A stretch of 64,000 nt of DNA from JBFXAF01 sp050184585 (GTDB lineage Bacteria > Pseudomonadota > Alphaproteobacteria > Rhizobiales > Rhizobiaceae), in contig JBFXAF010000011.1 of the NCBI GenBank assembly GCA_050184585.1, forward strand, positions 1 to 64,000, written 5' to 3'. Every line of letters begins with the position of its first letter. Positions within the stretch are counted from its first letter, which is position 1. Both the position numbers and the translations under genes were made by a program. A model generated the notes under the pieces. That model was not told the DNA's origin. It saw only the letters and a list, made by a program, of their open reading frames with translations, and ran no database searches. This document shows positions 54,561-63,098 of this stretch, one piece after another.

Positions 54561-55454
54561 CTACTCGGCTGCTATCGCTCGCTTCGGCTGCACCTCGGCC
54601 GAGTAGTCGTTCATCAGGGTCTTGGCGATCTCCCCGACCTCGAATCGATAGGGACCGACTTCGGAGACCGGGGTCACTTCAGCGGCTGTGCCGGAAAGGA
54701 AGCACTGCTCGAAGCCTTCCATTTCCGAAGGCATGATGACCCGCTCGATCACCTCGAAGCCGCGCCGCTTGGCGAGGTCGATGACAGTCCGACGGGTGAT
54801 GCCGTCGAGGAAACAGTCGGGCTTCGGGGTGTGAATCTTGCCATCCTTGACGAAGAACACGTTGGCGCCCGTAGCCTCGGCGACCTGCTCGCGCCAGTCG
54901 AGCATCAGCGCGTCGGCATAGCCTTTCGCCTCGGCCGCATGCTTGGAGATCGTGCAGATCATGTAGAGGCCGGCGGCCTTCGACTTCGAGGGCGCGGTGC
55001 GCGGATCGGGCCGGCGGTACTCGGCGACATCGAGGCGGATGCCCTTCAGCTTCTGCGCCGGGTCGAAATAGCTCGGCCACTGCCAGATCGCCACGGCGCA
55101 GTTGATGCGGTTGTGCTGGGCCGAGACGCCCATCATCTCGGAGCCGCGCCATGCGATCGGACGCACATAGGCGTCGGCGAAACCCTGCTTCTTGAGGAGC
55201 GTGTTGCAGGCATCGTCGATCTCGGCCACCGAATACGGAATCTTGAAGCCGAGGATGCGCGCCGACTCATGCAGGCGCTCGGTATGCTCGGTCAGCTTGA
55301 AGATCTCGCCGCCATAGGCGCGCTCCCCTTCGAAGACGGCGCTCGCGTAATGCAATCCGTGCGTGAGGACATGGATCTTCGCGTCGGCCCATTTGACGAA
55401 CTCGCCGTTCATCCAGATCTGGCCTTCGAGCTGGTCGAAAGGAACGGATGCCAT
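54561..55454 (-). CDS. ilvE: branched-chain amino acid aminotransferase
   Basis: PLP fold-type IV enzyme transferring amino groups between branched-chain amino acids and 2-oxoglutarate. It is 297 residues long. Signatures are WADAKIHVLTHGLHYASAVFEGERAY, the Lys region SKSKAAGLYMICTISK, the EATGANVFFV element and GITRRTVIDL. I start at the ATG at 55454 (MASVPFDQ). It is divergent from the MarR gene; the shared 230-bp region holds a strong palindrome at 55634-55668. A class IV relative, such as D-amino-acid aminotransferase, is less likely. Confidence 0.94.
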   Translation of the reverse strand: MASVPFDQLEGQIWMNGEFVKWADAKIHVLTHGLHYASAVFEGERAYGGEIFKLTEHTERLHESARILGFKIPYSVAEIDDACNTLLKKQGFADAYVRPIAWRGSEMMGVSAQHNRINCAVAIWQWPSYFDPAQKLKGIRLDVAEYRRPDPRTAPSKSKAAGLYMICTISKHAAEAKGYADALMLDWREQVAEATGANVFFVKDGKIHTPKPDCFLDGITRRTVIDLAKRRGFEVIERVIMPSEMEGFEQCFLSGTAAEVTPVSEVGPYRFEVGEIAKTLMNDYSAEVQPKRAIAAE

Positions 55455-55633
55455 TTCATGCCTCCCTCGGGCCGAGCCCGCACGTCGTTGTACGGGCAAC
55501 CCTGCCCGCTTTTGCGAGAAAACTAGGCCGAAGCGAGGTCCATGGCAAACCGCGATCCAATTGCTGAAGATCGCCGCGGGATTGCCTTTTCGTTCGCGTT
55601 CGGGCGAAAAGCTTGACGAAAATTACATCCAGC

Positions 55634-55668
55634 CGAAAAATATGTCAACATCACTGACATATTTTTCG
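55634..55668. promoter_or_regulatory. perfect 14-bp inverted repeat, probable MarR operator
   Basis: CGAAAAATATGTCA, a 7-nt spacer and TGACATATTTTTCG form two exact 14-bp arms centred 34 bp before the MarR start. It is strikingly AT-rich in this GC-rich context. MarR dimers bind such palindromes and commonly repress their own gene, so control of marR and perhaps of divergent ilvE is inferred. Confidence 0.7.
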
Positions 55669-55684
55669 GACCAGTGGAGTCCTG

Positions 55685-56185
55685 ATGTCCGAACGCGCTG
55701 ACCGCCGGCCCATCGTCGCGCCCCTCGCCAAGGACGAGGAAATCGACTTCGCGATCATCGAACTCCTCTTCTTCGCCTATCGCGACTTCACCTCCGACCC
55801 CGACCAGATTCTGGACGCCTACGGCTTCGGCAGGGCTCATCACCGGGTCCTGCACTTCATCAACCGCCGCCCTGGTCTGACGGTGGCCGAACTGCTGGAT
55901 GTCCTGCGGATCACCAAGCAAAGTCTCGCGCGTGTCCTCAAGCAGCTCATCGATACCGGCCATGTCGTCCAGGTCCAGGGTCCGCGCGACCGTCGCCAGC
56001 GCGAGCTTTACCCCACGGCTAAGGGGCAGGCTCTGGCGCTCGACCTGGCGCGGCCGCAGTCGCGCCGCATCGCCGCCGCCCTTGCGTCTTTGGACCTGCC
56101 GGATCGCGGCGTCGTCGAGCGCTTCCTGAAGGGCATGGTCAACCCGGAACTCAGGGCGCAGATCGACAAACGGCCCGGCGAGTAG
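55685..56185 (+). CDS. MarR family transcriptional regulator
   Basis: A 166-residue winged-helix regulator. The wHTH spans ~50-115 with the pattern LTVAELLDVLRITKQSLARVL and the wing RDRRQRELYPTAKG. The N- and C-terminal helices form the dimer. It sits 17 bp downstream of the palindrome at 55634-55668 and 35 bp before the response regulator, so it probably shares a transcript with it. Effector unknown. Confidence 0.92.
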   Translation: MSERADRRPIVAPLAKDEEIDFAIIELLFFAYRDFTSDPDQILDAYGFGRAHHRVLHFINRRPGLTVAELLDVLRITKQSLARVLKQLIDTGHVVQVQGPRDRRQRELYPTAKGQALALDLARPQSRRIAAALASLDLPDRGVVERFLKGMVNPELRAQIDKRPGE

Positions 56186-56220
56186 CATATGACGCGCGGG
56201 GGTCGACGGAGGCAGGACCG

Positions 56221-56940
56221 ATGGCGGCAGGCGAGACATCCGAACAGGCTCAGGTTCCGGGCGACGACGCCCCGCATCTGCTCGTGGTCGATGACGACAC
56301 GCGCATCCGCACCCTCCTGCGCCAGTTCCTGACCGAGAACGGCTTTCGCGTGACCGTTGCGGGCACGGCCGCCGAGGCCCGCCGCAGGCTTACGGGGCTG
56401 GATTTCGACCTGATCGTTCTCGACGTGATGATGCCGGGCGAGAACGGCGTCGATCTCACCCGCTCGCTGCGCGCCGACAAGGACGTCCCCATCCTCATGC
56501 TGACCGCGCTCTCGGAGACGGAGAGCCGGATACTGGGACTGGAAGCCGGCGCCGACGACTACCTGCCGAAACCCTTCGATCCGCGCGAACTCTTGCTCCG
56601 CGTCGGCAACATCCTGCGCCGCGGCGGGCCGCCCGCGGTTCCGAAGGTCGAGCAGATCGTCTTCGGCCCATATTCCTTCCAGATCGCGCGGCGCGAATTG
56701 AGGAAGGGCGGAGAGACCATTCGCCTGACCGACCGGGAGCAGGACATCCTGGCTCTCTTCGCCACGCGCGCCGGCGAGACCATCCCGCGCCACGAACTCG
56801 TCGGGGCGGACGCCGAGGTCGGCGAGCGCACCATCGACGTCCAGATCAACCGGCTGCGCCGCAAGATCGAACGAGACCCTTCCAACCCGGTCTTCCTCCA
56901 GACGGTGCGCGGCATCGGCTACAAGCTTTCCGTGGAGTAG
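56221..56940 (+). CDS. OmpR-family response regulator
   Basis: A 239-residue regulator with a receiver domain (phosphoacceptor Asp68 in LIVLDVMMPGENG; DDD acidic pocket at 24-26; Lys in YLPKPFD) and a winged-helix DNA-binding domain with RTIDVQINRLRRKIE and VRGIGYKL. It follows the MarR gene by 35 bp. The next gene is the TIR-WD40 protein, 154 bp on. There is no adjacent kinase; the EnvZ-like kinase at 40746-42167 is the plausible partner. Target genes unknown. Confidence 0.94.
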   Translation: MAAGETSEQAQVPGDDAPHLLVVDDDTRIRTLLRQFLTENGFRVTVAGTAAEARRRLTGLDFDLIVLDVMMPGENGVDLTRSLRADKDVPILMLTALSETESRILGLEAGADDYLPKPFDPRELLLRVGNILRRGGPPAVPKVEQIVFGPYSFQIARRELRKGGETIRLTDREQDILALFATRAGETIPRHELVGADAEVGERTIDVQINRLRRKIERDPSNPVFLQTVRGIGYKLSVE

Positions 56941-57094
56941 GAGAGCCCGCCGGGTTTCAGCCGGCGATAGCGGGTTGCCGTCGCGCTCCCGCGTTTCTAT
57001 CCTTGCCTCGGTAGGCGGGGTTGAAGCATTGCAGCGGGATCGAACGGATCGGCGCGCCAAGCCGGTGGAAGGCGCCGTGACCCTCCCGGAACTG

Positions 57095-60000
57095 ATGACA
57101 CAGCCGTCAAACGCCGACGCGCTGAAGGTCTTCATCTCCTATTCGCGGGTCGACATGGCGGCGGCGGACCGGATGGTCGCCGACCTGGAGAGGAATGGCT
57201 TCGCCGTCACCATCGACCGCCGCGACCTGCCCTATGGCGAGGAGTGGCAGAAGGAACTGGCCGCCTTCATTGCCGCCAGCGACACGGTGGTCTGGCTGGT
57301 CTCGCCGGCCAGCGTGAAATCCAAATGGGTGAACTGGGAGCTCGGCGAGGTCGGCCGCCTGTCGAAGCGGCTGCTACCGGTGAAGGTCGCCGACACCGAT
57401 CCGGCGACGCTGCCCGAGGCGCTGGGGAGAATCCACCTTCTGCCGGCCGAAGGCGTTTACGAATCATCGCTGCACGAGGCCGATCTCGTCCGGGCGCTGA
57501 ACACCGACCGGGCATGGCTGAAGAAGGCGACGAGCCTTTCCGACGATGCGCGCGAGTGGATGGCGGCCAGCCGCGACGGCGCGCATCTGCTGCGCGGCCG
57601 GGCGCTGGCCGAGGCCGAGGCCTGGTCGGTCAGGACGCCGCGCGACGTGCCGGCGCCTGCGTCGGAGATCCTGGAGCTGATCCTCGCCAGCCGGCGTGGG
57701 CAGGACAGGAGGCGAAGGCTGACGGTCGCGGGCGCGATTGCGGTAGCCGCGATGGCCGTCGGCTTGGGCTGGTACGGCCTGGACCGCGCTGCGGAAGCCG
57801 AGCTTCAGAGGCAGGCTGCGGTCGATCAGCAGGAGGTCGCCCAGCGCGAACGCGACAGGGCAGAGGAGCAAGCGACGGCTGCGCTGGCCAACGAGACGGT
57901 CAGCATCGGCGCGCTCTCGCGGGTGGCGCTGGCCGACGGTCGCGCGACCGACGCGGTGAAGCTCGCCCTCGCTGCATGGCCGCGCGTCGGCGATGAGAAG
58001 CGCCCCCCGATGAGCAGGACCGTCGAGACGATGGCGGCGGCGCTGCCGACAATGGAGCAGAGGGGACGGCTGGTCGGCCATGATGGCGAGGTGACCGCCG
58101 TTGCCTTCTCCCGTGACGGTCGGACGCTGGTCTCGGCCTCCAGAGACGGCAGGGCCTTCGTCTGGGACGTCGGTTCGGGGCTCTATCGCCACGAACTTCA
58201 TCAGCTCGACGGCCCGCTTGAAAACGCCCAGCTGTCGCCGGACGACAGGCTTCTGTTGACGGTGATCGGAAGCAAGGCGTTCGTCTGGGATGTGGAGACG
58301 GGAGCGGCCGTTGCGGAGTTCGGGATGCACGGTCAGTCCATCCTCGACGCCGAGTTCTCTCCGGATTCGGAAACGGTGGTCACGACGGGATATGACACGG
58401 AGGGGTATGTCTGGCGGGCATCGACGGGCGAGGTCGTCGCGGTGCTTCGCGGCCACTCCGAGGGCATCGTCGACGCCGCGTTTTCTCCGGACGGCGGGCA
58501 TATTGTTACCGCGTCCTCCGACGCGACCGCGATTATATGGGATGCCCGCTCAGGCAGCTTGCAGGCGACGCTCCGAGGACATTCCAATGGACTGGCGTCG
58601 GTCTCGTATTCCCGCGACGGCGGCCGGATCGTCACCGCTTCGCTGGATGGGACCGCCCAGGTCTGGGATGCCGGGTCAGTTGAGGCAGCCGGCGCACGGG
58701 TCGCGCATGGCGAATGGATCCTGGCGGCGGACTTTTCCCCGGACGGGACCCGGATCGTCACCGCCTCCACGGATGGCACCGCGCGGGTTTGGGATGCCGG
58801 CAGCGGCCGGCAACTCGTCGAACTCGGCGGACACGGGACCTGGGTAAGGTCTGCTTCGTTCTCGGATGACGGCATGCGCATCGCTACCGTCGACCGCGAC
58901 GGTGCGGCGAGACTCTGGGATGCCGCAGGCGGGACGCCTCGATGGACGATCCAGTCCGATCACGATTCGGGCTATTCCGCCGAATTCTCGGCTGATGGAC
59001 GGCTTGTCGCCGTCGTGCACCGCGACTTCTCGATCAGACTCCTCGACACCGGTCCGCGCGCGACCCCGCTTGTGGGGCATGCGGACGAGATCCTTGCGGC
59101 GGCCTTCTCTCCTGACGGTAGCCGCGCGGCAACCGGCTCCGCCGATGGAACGGCCAGAATCTGGGACACGGGCAGCGGCGCCGAGGTCTTTCGCCTGGAC
59201 GGCCAAGGAGGGCGTGTGAGGTCGGTGGCGTTCTCGCCCGACGGCGCCTATCTGGCGACTGCATCGTCGGACGGAACCGCGCGCCTCTGGCGGCAGTCTG
59301 ACGGCTCTCTCGCCGCGACGATGAGCGGCCACACCGATGAGATCCCGGCCGTCGCCTTTGCGCCGGACGGGGGGCTCGCGACGGCGTCCTGGGACGGGAC
59401 GGTTCGGCTCTGGACATCAGAAGGCGCGCCTGTCGCCATCCTTTCGGGGCCTGCGGAGGCGCTTCAGTCACTGGCCTTTTCGCCGAGAGGCGATCTCGTC
59501 GCGGCTGCGTCGCGCGATGAGACTGCGCGCGTCTGGGACAGCAGGACCGGCGTACCGGTCGCGGTGCTCGGTGACCATGCCGGCTGGGTCAATACGGTGA
59601 GCTTCTCTCCCGACGGGTCAAGGCTCGTCACCGCCTCCGACGACGGCGGGCTGCGGCTGTGGGACCCACGCAGCGGCAGGATGCTGGTTGGCCTCACCAT
59701 TGCCGACGCCCCCCTTTCGCAAGCCGCCTTCGCGCCTGGCGGAGAACGGGTTGTCAGCGTCTCGTCGCAGGGCCATGTCGACGTATGGGAAGCCGACACG
59801 TTGAGGCCGGTCGCATCGATGCTCGCAATGACCGCGCCGATCCATGATCAGGACATCCGTGCTGACGGAACCAGCATCGCCCTGGCGCTGGATAGCGGGA
59901 TGTCCGGCCTGTGGGATATGGCGACCGGGGTGCGATTGCTCGCCCTGCGCGGCGACCGCCTGCTGCTTGCGGGGCGCGGTTCCGAGCCGGCGCCAGAGGC

Positions 60001-60256
60001 CGGGGAAGCGCGACAGAGAGACGACATCGTCCTCTATTCTCCCGACGGCAAGACGGTCCTGACGGCGTCGGGCGAGACCGCCCTGATCTGGGACGTTGCC
60101 CGCCTCGAGCAGGGCGACGCCTTCGACACGGCATGCCGGCGGCTTGGTAACGATACGTTCCTCGACAATCTCCAGGACGAGTACGGGCTCAGTCAGCTCG
60201 TGCCTCTGTGCGGAGACAATCACCCGCTCGACATCGACTGGTCCAGGATGCAGTAA
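57095..60256 (+). CDS. TIR domain protein with membrane helix and WD40 repeats
   Basis: A 1053-residue protein from the ATG at 57095; a GTG at 57077 with GGAAGG close upstream is an alternative. The TIR domain (~8-140) is essentially the same as that at 42229-45081, with Glu82 in WVNWELG in the catalytic position. A membrane helix lies near 209-228, followed by a coiled coil. About 16 WD40-type blades span ~324-1000, recognised by repeated FSPDG..TAS.DGTAR.WD. The tail holds DTACRRLGNDTFLDNLQDEYG, a module that often ends WD40-STAND proteins. No NTPase domain lies between TIR and blades. It follows the OmpR-like regulator. Confidence 0.9.
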   Translation: MTQPSNADALKVFISYSRVDMAAADRMVADLERNGFAVTIDRRDLPYGEEWQKELAAFIAASDTVVWLVSPASVKSKWVNWELGEVGRLSKRLLPVKVADTDPATLPEALGRIHLLPAEGVYESSLHEADLVRALNTDRAWLKKATSLSDDAREWMAASRDGAHLLRGRALAEAEAWSVRTPRDVPAPASEILELILASRRGQDRRRRLTVAGAIAVAAMAVGLGWYGLDRAAEAELQRQAAVDQQEVAQRERDRAEEQATAALANETVSIGALSRVALADGRATDAVKLALAAWPRVGDEKRPPMSRTVETMAAALPTMEQRGRLVGHDGEVTAVAFSRDGRTLVSASRDGRAFVWDVGSGLYRHELHQLDGPLENAQLSPDDRLLLTVIGSKAFVWDVETGAAVAEFGMHGQSILDAEFSPDSETVVTTGYDTEGYVWRASTGEVVAVLRGHSEGIVDAAFSPDGGHIVTASSDATAIIWDARSGSLQATLRGHSNGLASVSYSRDGGRIVTASLDGTAQVWDAGSVEAAGARVAHGEWILAADFSPDGTRIVTASTDGTARVWDAGSGRQLVELGGHGTWVRSASFSDDGMRIATVDRDGAARLWDAAGGTPRWTIQSDHDSGYSAEFSADGRLVAVVHRDFSIRLLDTGPRATPLVGHADEILAAAFSPDGSRAATGSADGTARIWDTGSGAEVFRLDGQGGRVRSVAFSPDGAYLATASSDGTARLWRQSDGSLAATMSGHTDEIPAVAFAPDGGLATASWDGTVRLWTSEGAPVAILSGPAEALQSLAFSPRGDLVAAASRDETARVWDSRTGVPVAVLGDHAGWVNTVSFSPDGSRLVTASDDGGLRLWDPRSGRMLVGLTIADAPLSQAAFAPGGERVVSVSSQGHVDVWEADTLRPVASMLAMTAPIHDQDIRADGTSIALALDSGMSGLWDMATGVRLLALRGDRLLLAGRGSEPAPEAGEARQRDDIVLYSPDGKTVLTASGETALIWDVARLEQGDAFDTACRRLGNDTFLDNLQDEYGLSQLVPLCGDNHPLDIDWSRMQ
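57110..57720 (+). repeat. inverted repeat arm 2 (TIR domain DNA)
   Basis: Partner of 44418-45027. The arms face each other and enclose about 12.1 kb. Similarity stops sharply at both ends, upstream at the start region and downstream where the membrane helix begins. Confidence 0.88.
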
Positions 60257-60277
60257 GCACCGGGCAACGGACGGGCA

Positions 60278-62398
60278 TCACCCGAACATCAGGTCGCGGA
60301 CCAGGGCTGGCGCCGACTGGAGCTGCTTCAACACCACCTTGAGACGGGCCTGGTCCTCGCGCGACAATTTCGCGACCTCGACCTTGTTGGAGACCGGAAT
60401 GCCGGCCAGCAGGTCGGCGCTCTGCTGGGCGAGCATCAGCCGGACCAGAAAGGCGTGGCCATCGATCATGACCGCCATGTCGGCGTCGCCGCCGATGTTG
60501 CGTGCGATCAAGGCCTCGAGGCGCGCTTTGGTGGCGCGTTCGGCGATGCCGTGGCGGATGGCCAGAGTGCGGGCCGTCGCCACGATCGGGAACAGTCCGT
60601 GGAGCTTGAGGTCGATACGGCCCATTTGGACCGACAGGCCGCCGAACAATCCGAACGGATTGCCCAGCGAACCGAGCTGTTCGCCGAGCAGCTTGGCGAA
60701 ACCCGGGTTCTCCGAGCCGGCGGCATAGGCATGGGCGAACAGGTCGGCCGCCAGTTCGAGATCGCCGTGGACGGGGCGGAAGTCGTAGACAATGTCGACG
60801 TTGAGGAGGTCCTCCGGCCGGGAGCGCACGATCCAGTCGGCGATGCGCTCCTTCCACAGGTCGAGCGAGCCGCGGAAGGGCGGGTTCTTCGCCATCACGC
60901 CGCCCTTGCAGTAGGGCACGCCGGCGGCGTCCAGTGCGTCCGCGATGCGTGTCCCGAGCGCCGCGAACCACCGATCCTCCGGACCGTCCGGCTCGCCGCG
61001 CGCGAAGACGATGGCATTGTCCTGGTCGGCGGCGAGAAGGCTCTCGCCGCGCCCGCCCGAACCGAGAACGAGCAGCGCATACGGGCAGGGCGGCGCGCCC
61101 TGACCCTCGGCCGCCATCGCCGCCTCGGCAAGTATACCCGCACGGCGGGTGAGCGCGCAAAGCTCCTCGCTGACAACTTCGGCGACGACGCGGGCGTCGA
61201 CGCCCTCGCCGATGAGGCCGCGCGCCACCGCCGGCAAGGTTGACCAGGCGGCGGCCATTTCGGTCGGATTCCCGGCATCCTCGATCGCGTCATCGAGGCG
61301 GATCGCGGCGCTGGCGCGAAGCTTGAGGAGATCGCGCGCCGACACGATGCCGGCAATACGCCCGTTGTCGTCGCGGACGGCGAGGTGGCGGATCTTCAGG
61401 CGGTCCATGCGGCCGATGGCGCGGTAGGCGAAGGCGGCGGTGCGCACCGATACGACAGGGCGCGTGGCGAAGTGGCCGACCGGATGGCCGAGCGCCGATG
61501 CGCCCTCGGACGCGATGCGGCGCATCATGTCGCGCTCGGTGACGATGCCATAGTCCCCGATCGCGCGCCCCGGAGCGCCGTCGGCGGCGACGAAGAGGGC
61601 CGAGATGCGGCGCTCGACCATCAGGGCGATCGCCTCGGCGGCAGTCAGCGTCTCAGCGACGACGACCGGGGGCGCGCTCATGACATCGCCGATGCGATGG
61701 CGATAGGCGTAGGGGTCGATGGCGCCGAAGGCGGGCAGAGCCGGTTTGCTCACGGGCTCGGTCCAGCCGGCGCGGTGCTGGTCGGCCAGTTCGCCGGCGA
61801 GCGACAGGGACGCGCGCTCGGCTTCCGCCAGGGTGCGCACGCCGCGCCCGGCGAGCTTCGGCAGAAGCGCGTTGAAGATGACGGCGGCCGAGGTCGCATC
61901 GCCGAGCGCCGAATGGCGGCCGGCGAGTTCGATGCCGAGCCAGCTGGCGATCGTTTCCAGCGAATAGTCCGGCAGGCGCGGATTTGCGACGGTGGCGAGG
62001 AGGCGCACGCACAGGCTGCGCGGACGCTGGAACGCGAGGCCGGCGCGCCTCGCCTCGCGCTCGAACACGGCAAGGTCGAAACCGATGGAATGACCGATCA
62101 CGATGCGGTCGCCGACGAAGGCCAGGTATTCGGGCCACACGGTGGCGAAGGCGGGCCGACCGCGCACCATGGCGTCGGTGATGCCGTGGATCCTGGTTGC
62201 GATCGGCGGGATGGCGATGCCGGGGTCAACGAGGCGGTCGAACGCCGCGTCAGGGTCGAGAGCGCCGCCGGCAATGCGCCGCACGCCGAACTGGACGACG
62301 CGCGCCGTCTGCGTGTCGAGGCCCGTCGTCTCGCTGTCGACCGCGACGGCGGGCAGGGCTGCCAGCGGGGTCGCGCCTGTCACGTTTGCCATCGCCAT
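60278..62398 (-). CDS. exonuclease - CBS pair - DUF294 nucleotidyltransferase-like fusion
   Basis: A 706-residue cytoplasmic protein. Residues ~15-180 are a DEDD-type 3'-5' exonuclease domain, like DNA polymerase III epsilon (AVDSETTGLD, GHSIGFDLAVF, GRHSALGDATSAAVIF). Residues ~240-365 hold two CBS domains, usually adenosine-nucleotide sensors (ISALFVAADG; IRHLAVRDDNGRIAGIVSA). Residues ~440-560 are a DUF294 nucleotidyltransferase-like fold with LVLGSGGRGESLLAADQDNAIVF and VDIVYDFRPV. A helical DUF294 C-terminal part follows. All modules look intact. The fusion suggests nucleotide-controlled RNA or DNA processing. It converges with the TIR-WD40 gene, 21 bp away. Confidence 0.87.
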   Translation of the reverse strand: MAMANVTGATPLAALPAVAVDSETTGLDTQTARVVQFGVRRIAGGALDPDAAFDRLVDPGIAIPPIATRIHGITDAMVRGRPAFATVWPEYLAFVGDRIVIGHSIGFDLAVFEREARRAGLAFQRPRSLCVRLLATVANPRLPDYSLETIASWLGIELAGRHSALGDATSAAVIFNALLPKLAGRGVRTLAEAERASLSLAGELADQHRAGWTEPVSKPALPAFGAIDPYAYRHRIGDVMSAPPVVVAETLTAAEAIALMVERRISALFVAADGAPGRAIGDYGIVTERDMMRRIASEGASALGHPVGHFATRPVVSVRTAAFAYRAIGRMDRLKIRHLAVRDDNGRIAGIVSARDLLKLRASAAIRLDDAIEDAGNPTEMAAAWSTLPAVARGLIGEGVDARVVAEVVSEELCALTRRAGILAEAAMAAEGQGAPPCPYALLVLGSGGRGESLLAADQDNAIVFARGEPDGPEDRWFAALGTRIADALDAAGVPYCKGGVMAKNPPFRGSLDLWKERIADWIVRSRPEDLLNVDIVYDFRPVHGDLELAADLFAHAYAAGSENPGFAKLLGEQLGSLGNPFGLFGGLSVQMGRIDLKLHGLFPIVATARTLAIRHGIAERATKARLEALIARNIGGDADMAVMIDGHAFLVRLMLAQQSADLLAGIPVSNKVEVAKLSREDQARLKVVLKQLQSAPALVRDLMFG

Positions 62399-62457
62399 CC
62401 TCCGGCGGCGACCTTAGGCGTGATCCGCGACCGTGCGCAACGCGCGCCCAGGTGGCA

Positions 62458-62985
62458 TCAGATATCCGGTCCAGGGATCCTCTTCTCGCCCTTCACCAGG
62501 CCGGTGAGGCGATCGATGTAGGCCAGCAGCAGAGCCGACACGACGAAGGCCAGATGCATGATGGTCAGCCACATCAACTGCTCGGATGTGAACGTGTGGT
62601 GGTTCAGAAATATCTGCAAAAGGTGGATCGAGGAAATGGCGACGATGGTGGACGCCACCTTGATCTTGAGCGAGCCGACGTCGATCGTGCCGAGCCAATG
62701 GACTTCGCCGTCGTGCTGATCGAAGCGCGACACGAAGTTCTCGTAGCCCGAAATGATGACCATCACCACGAGGCTGGCGACGAGCGCGGCGTCGATCAGG
62801 CCGAGCATCTGGAGGATCGTGTCGGTATCGTCGAGAACGAAGACCTGGGCAATGAACTCAACCAGCTTCTTGCCGAAGGAAACGGCATAGACGGCAAGCG
62901 CGACGGCGAGCCCCAGATAGAAGACGACGAGCAGCCACCTTGAGGCGAGTATGATGGATTCGACGGCGAGTTCGAGGCGCTTCAT
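62458..62985 (-). CDS. YqhA (UPF0114) family membrane protein
   Basis: A 175-residue protein with three or four hydrophobic helices. The family pattern is clear: ILASRWLLVVFYLGLAVAL, MLGLIDAALVASLVVMVIISGYENFVSRF, then LKIKVASTIVAISSIHLLQ. The function of the family is unknown. It starts 113 bp downstream of the OmpA-family gene, past a hairpin. Confidence 0.9.
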   Translation of the reverse strand: MKRLELAVESIILASRWLLVVFYLGLAVALAVYAVSFGKKLVEFIAQVFVLDDTDTILQMLGLIDAALVASLVVMVIISGYENFVSRFDQHDGEVHWLGTIDVGSLKIKVASTIVAISSIHLLQIFLNHHTFTSEQLMWLTIMHLAFVVSALLLAYIDRLTGLVKGEKRIPGPDI

Positions 62986-63019
62986 GAAAAGGTTCCGATG
63001 AGGATGGCCCCTATTTCAA

Positions 63020-63053
63020 CAGCCGCCCACCCTTTGCAAGGGGTGGGCGGCTG
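63020..63053. terminator. hairpin terminator between OmpA-family gene and YqhA gene
   Basis: A long stem (CAGCCGCCCACCC paired with GGGTGGGCGGCTG, with one bulged G) has CTTTTT on its plus side and a weaker TTGAAAT on its minus side. It is placed to end the minus-strand OmpA transcript; the plus-strand T tract is stronger, so it may act in both directions. Confidence 0.65.
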
Positions 63054-63098
63054 CTTTTTCATCGCGTCCGGTGAGGCGGGTGTCCGGAACGAGGGGCG

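Noticed and set aside
42229..60256. A classical defence island
   Set aside because: The TIR and caspase genes are interleaved with ilvE, csp, uvrB and other core genes, and no integrase, transposase or restriction gene is present, so the term is not justified on this evidence.
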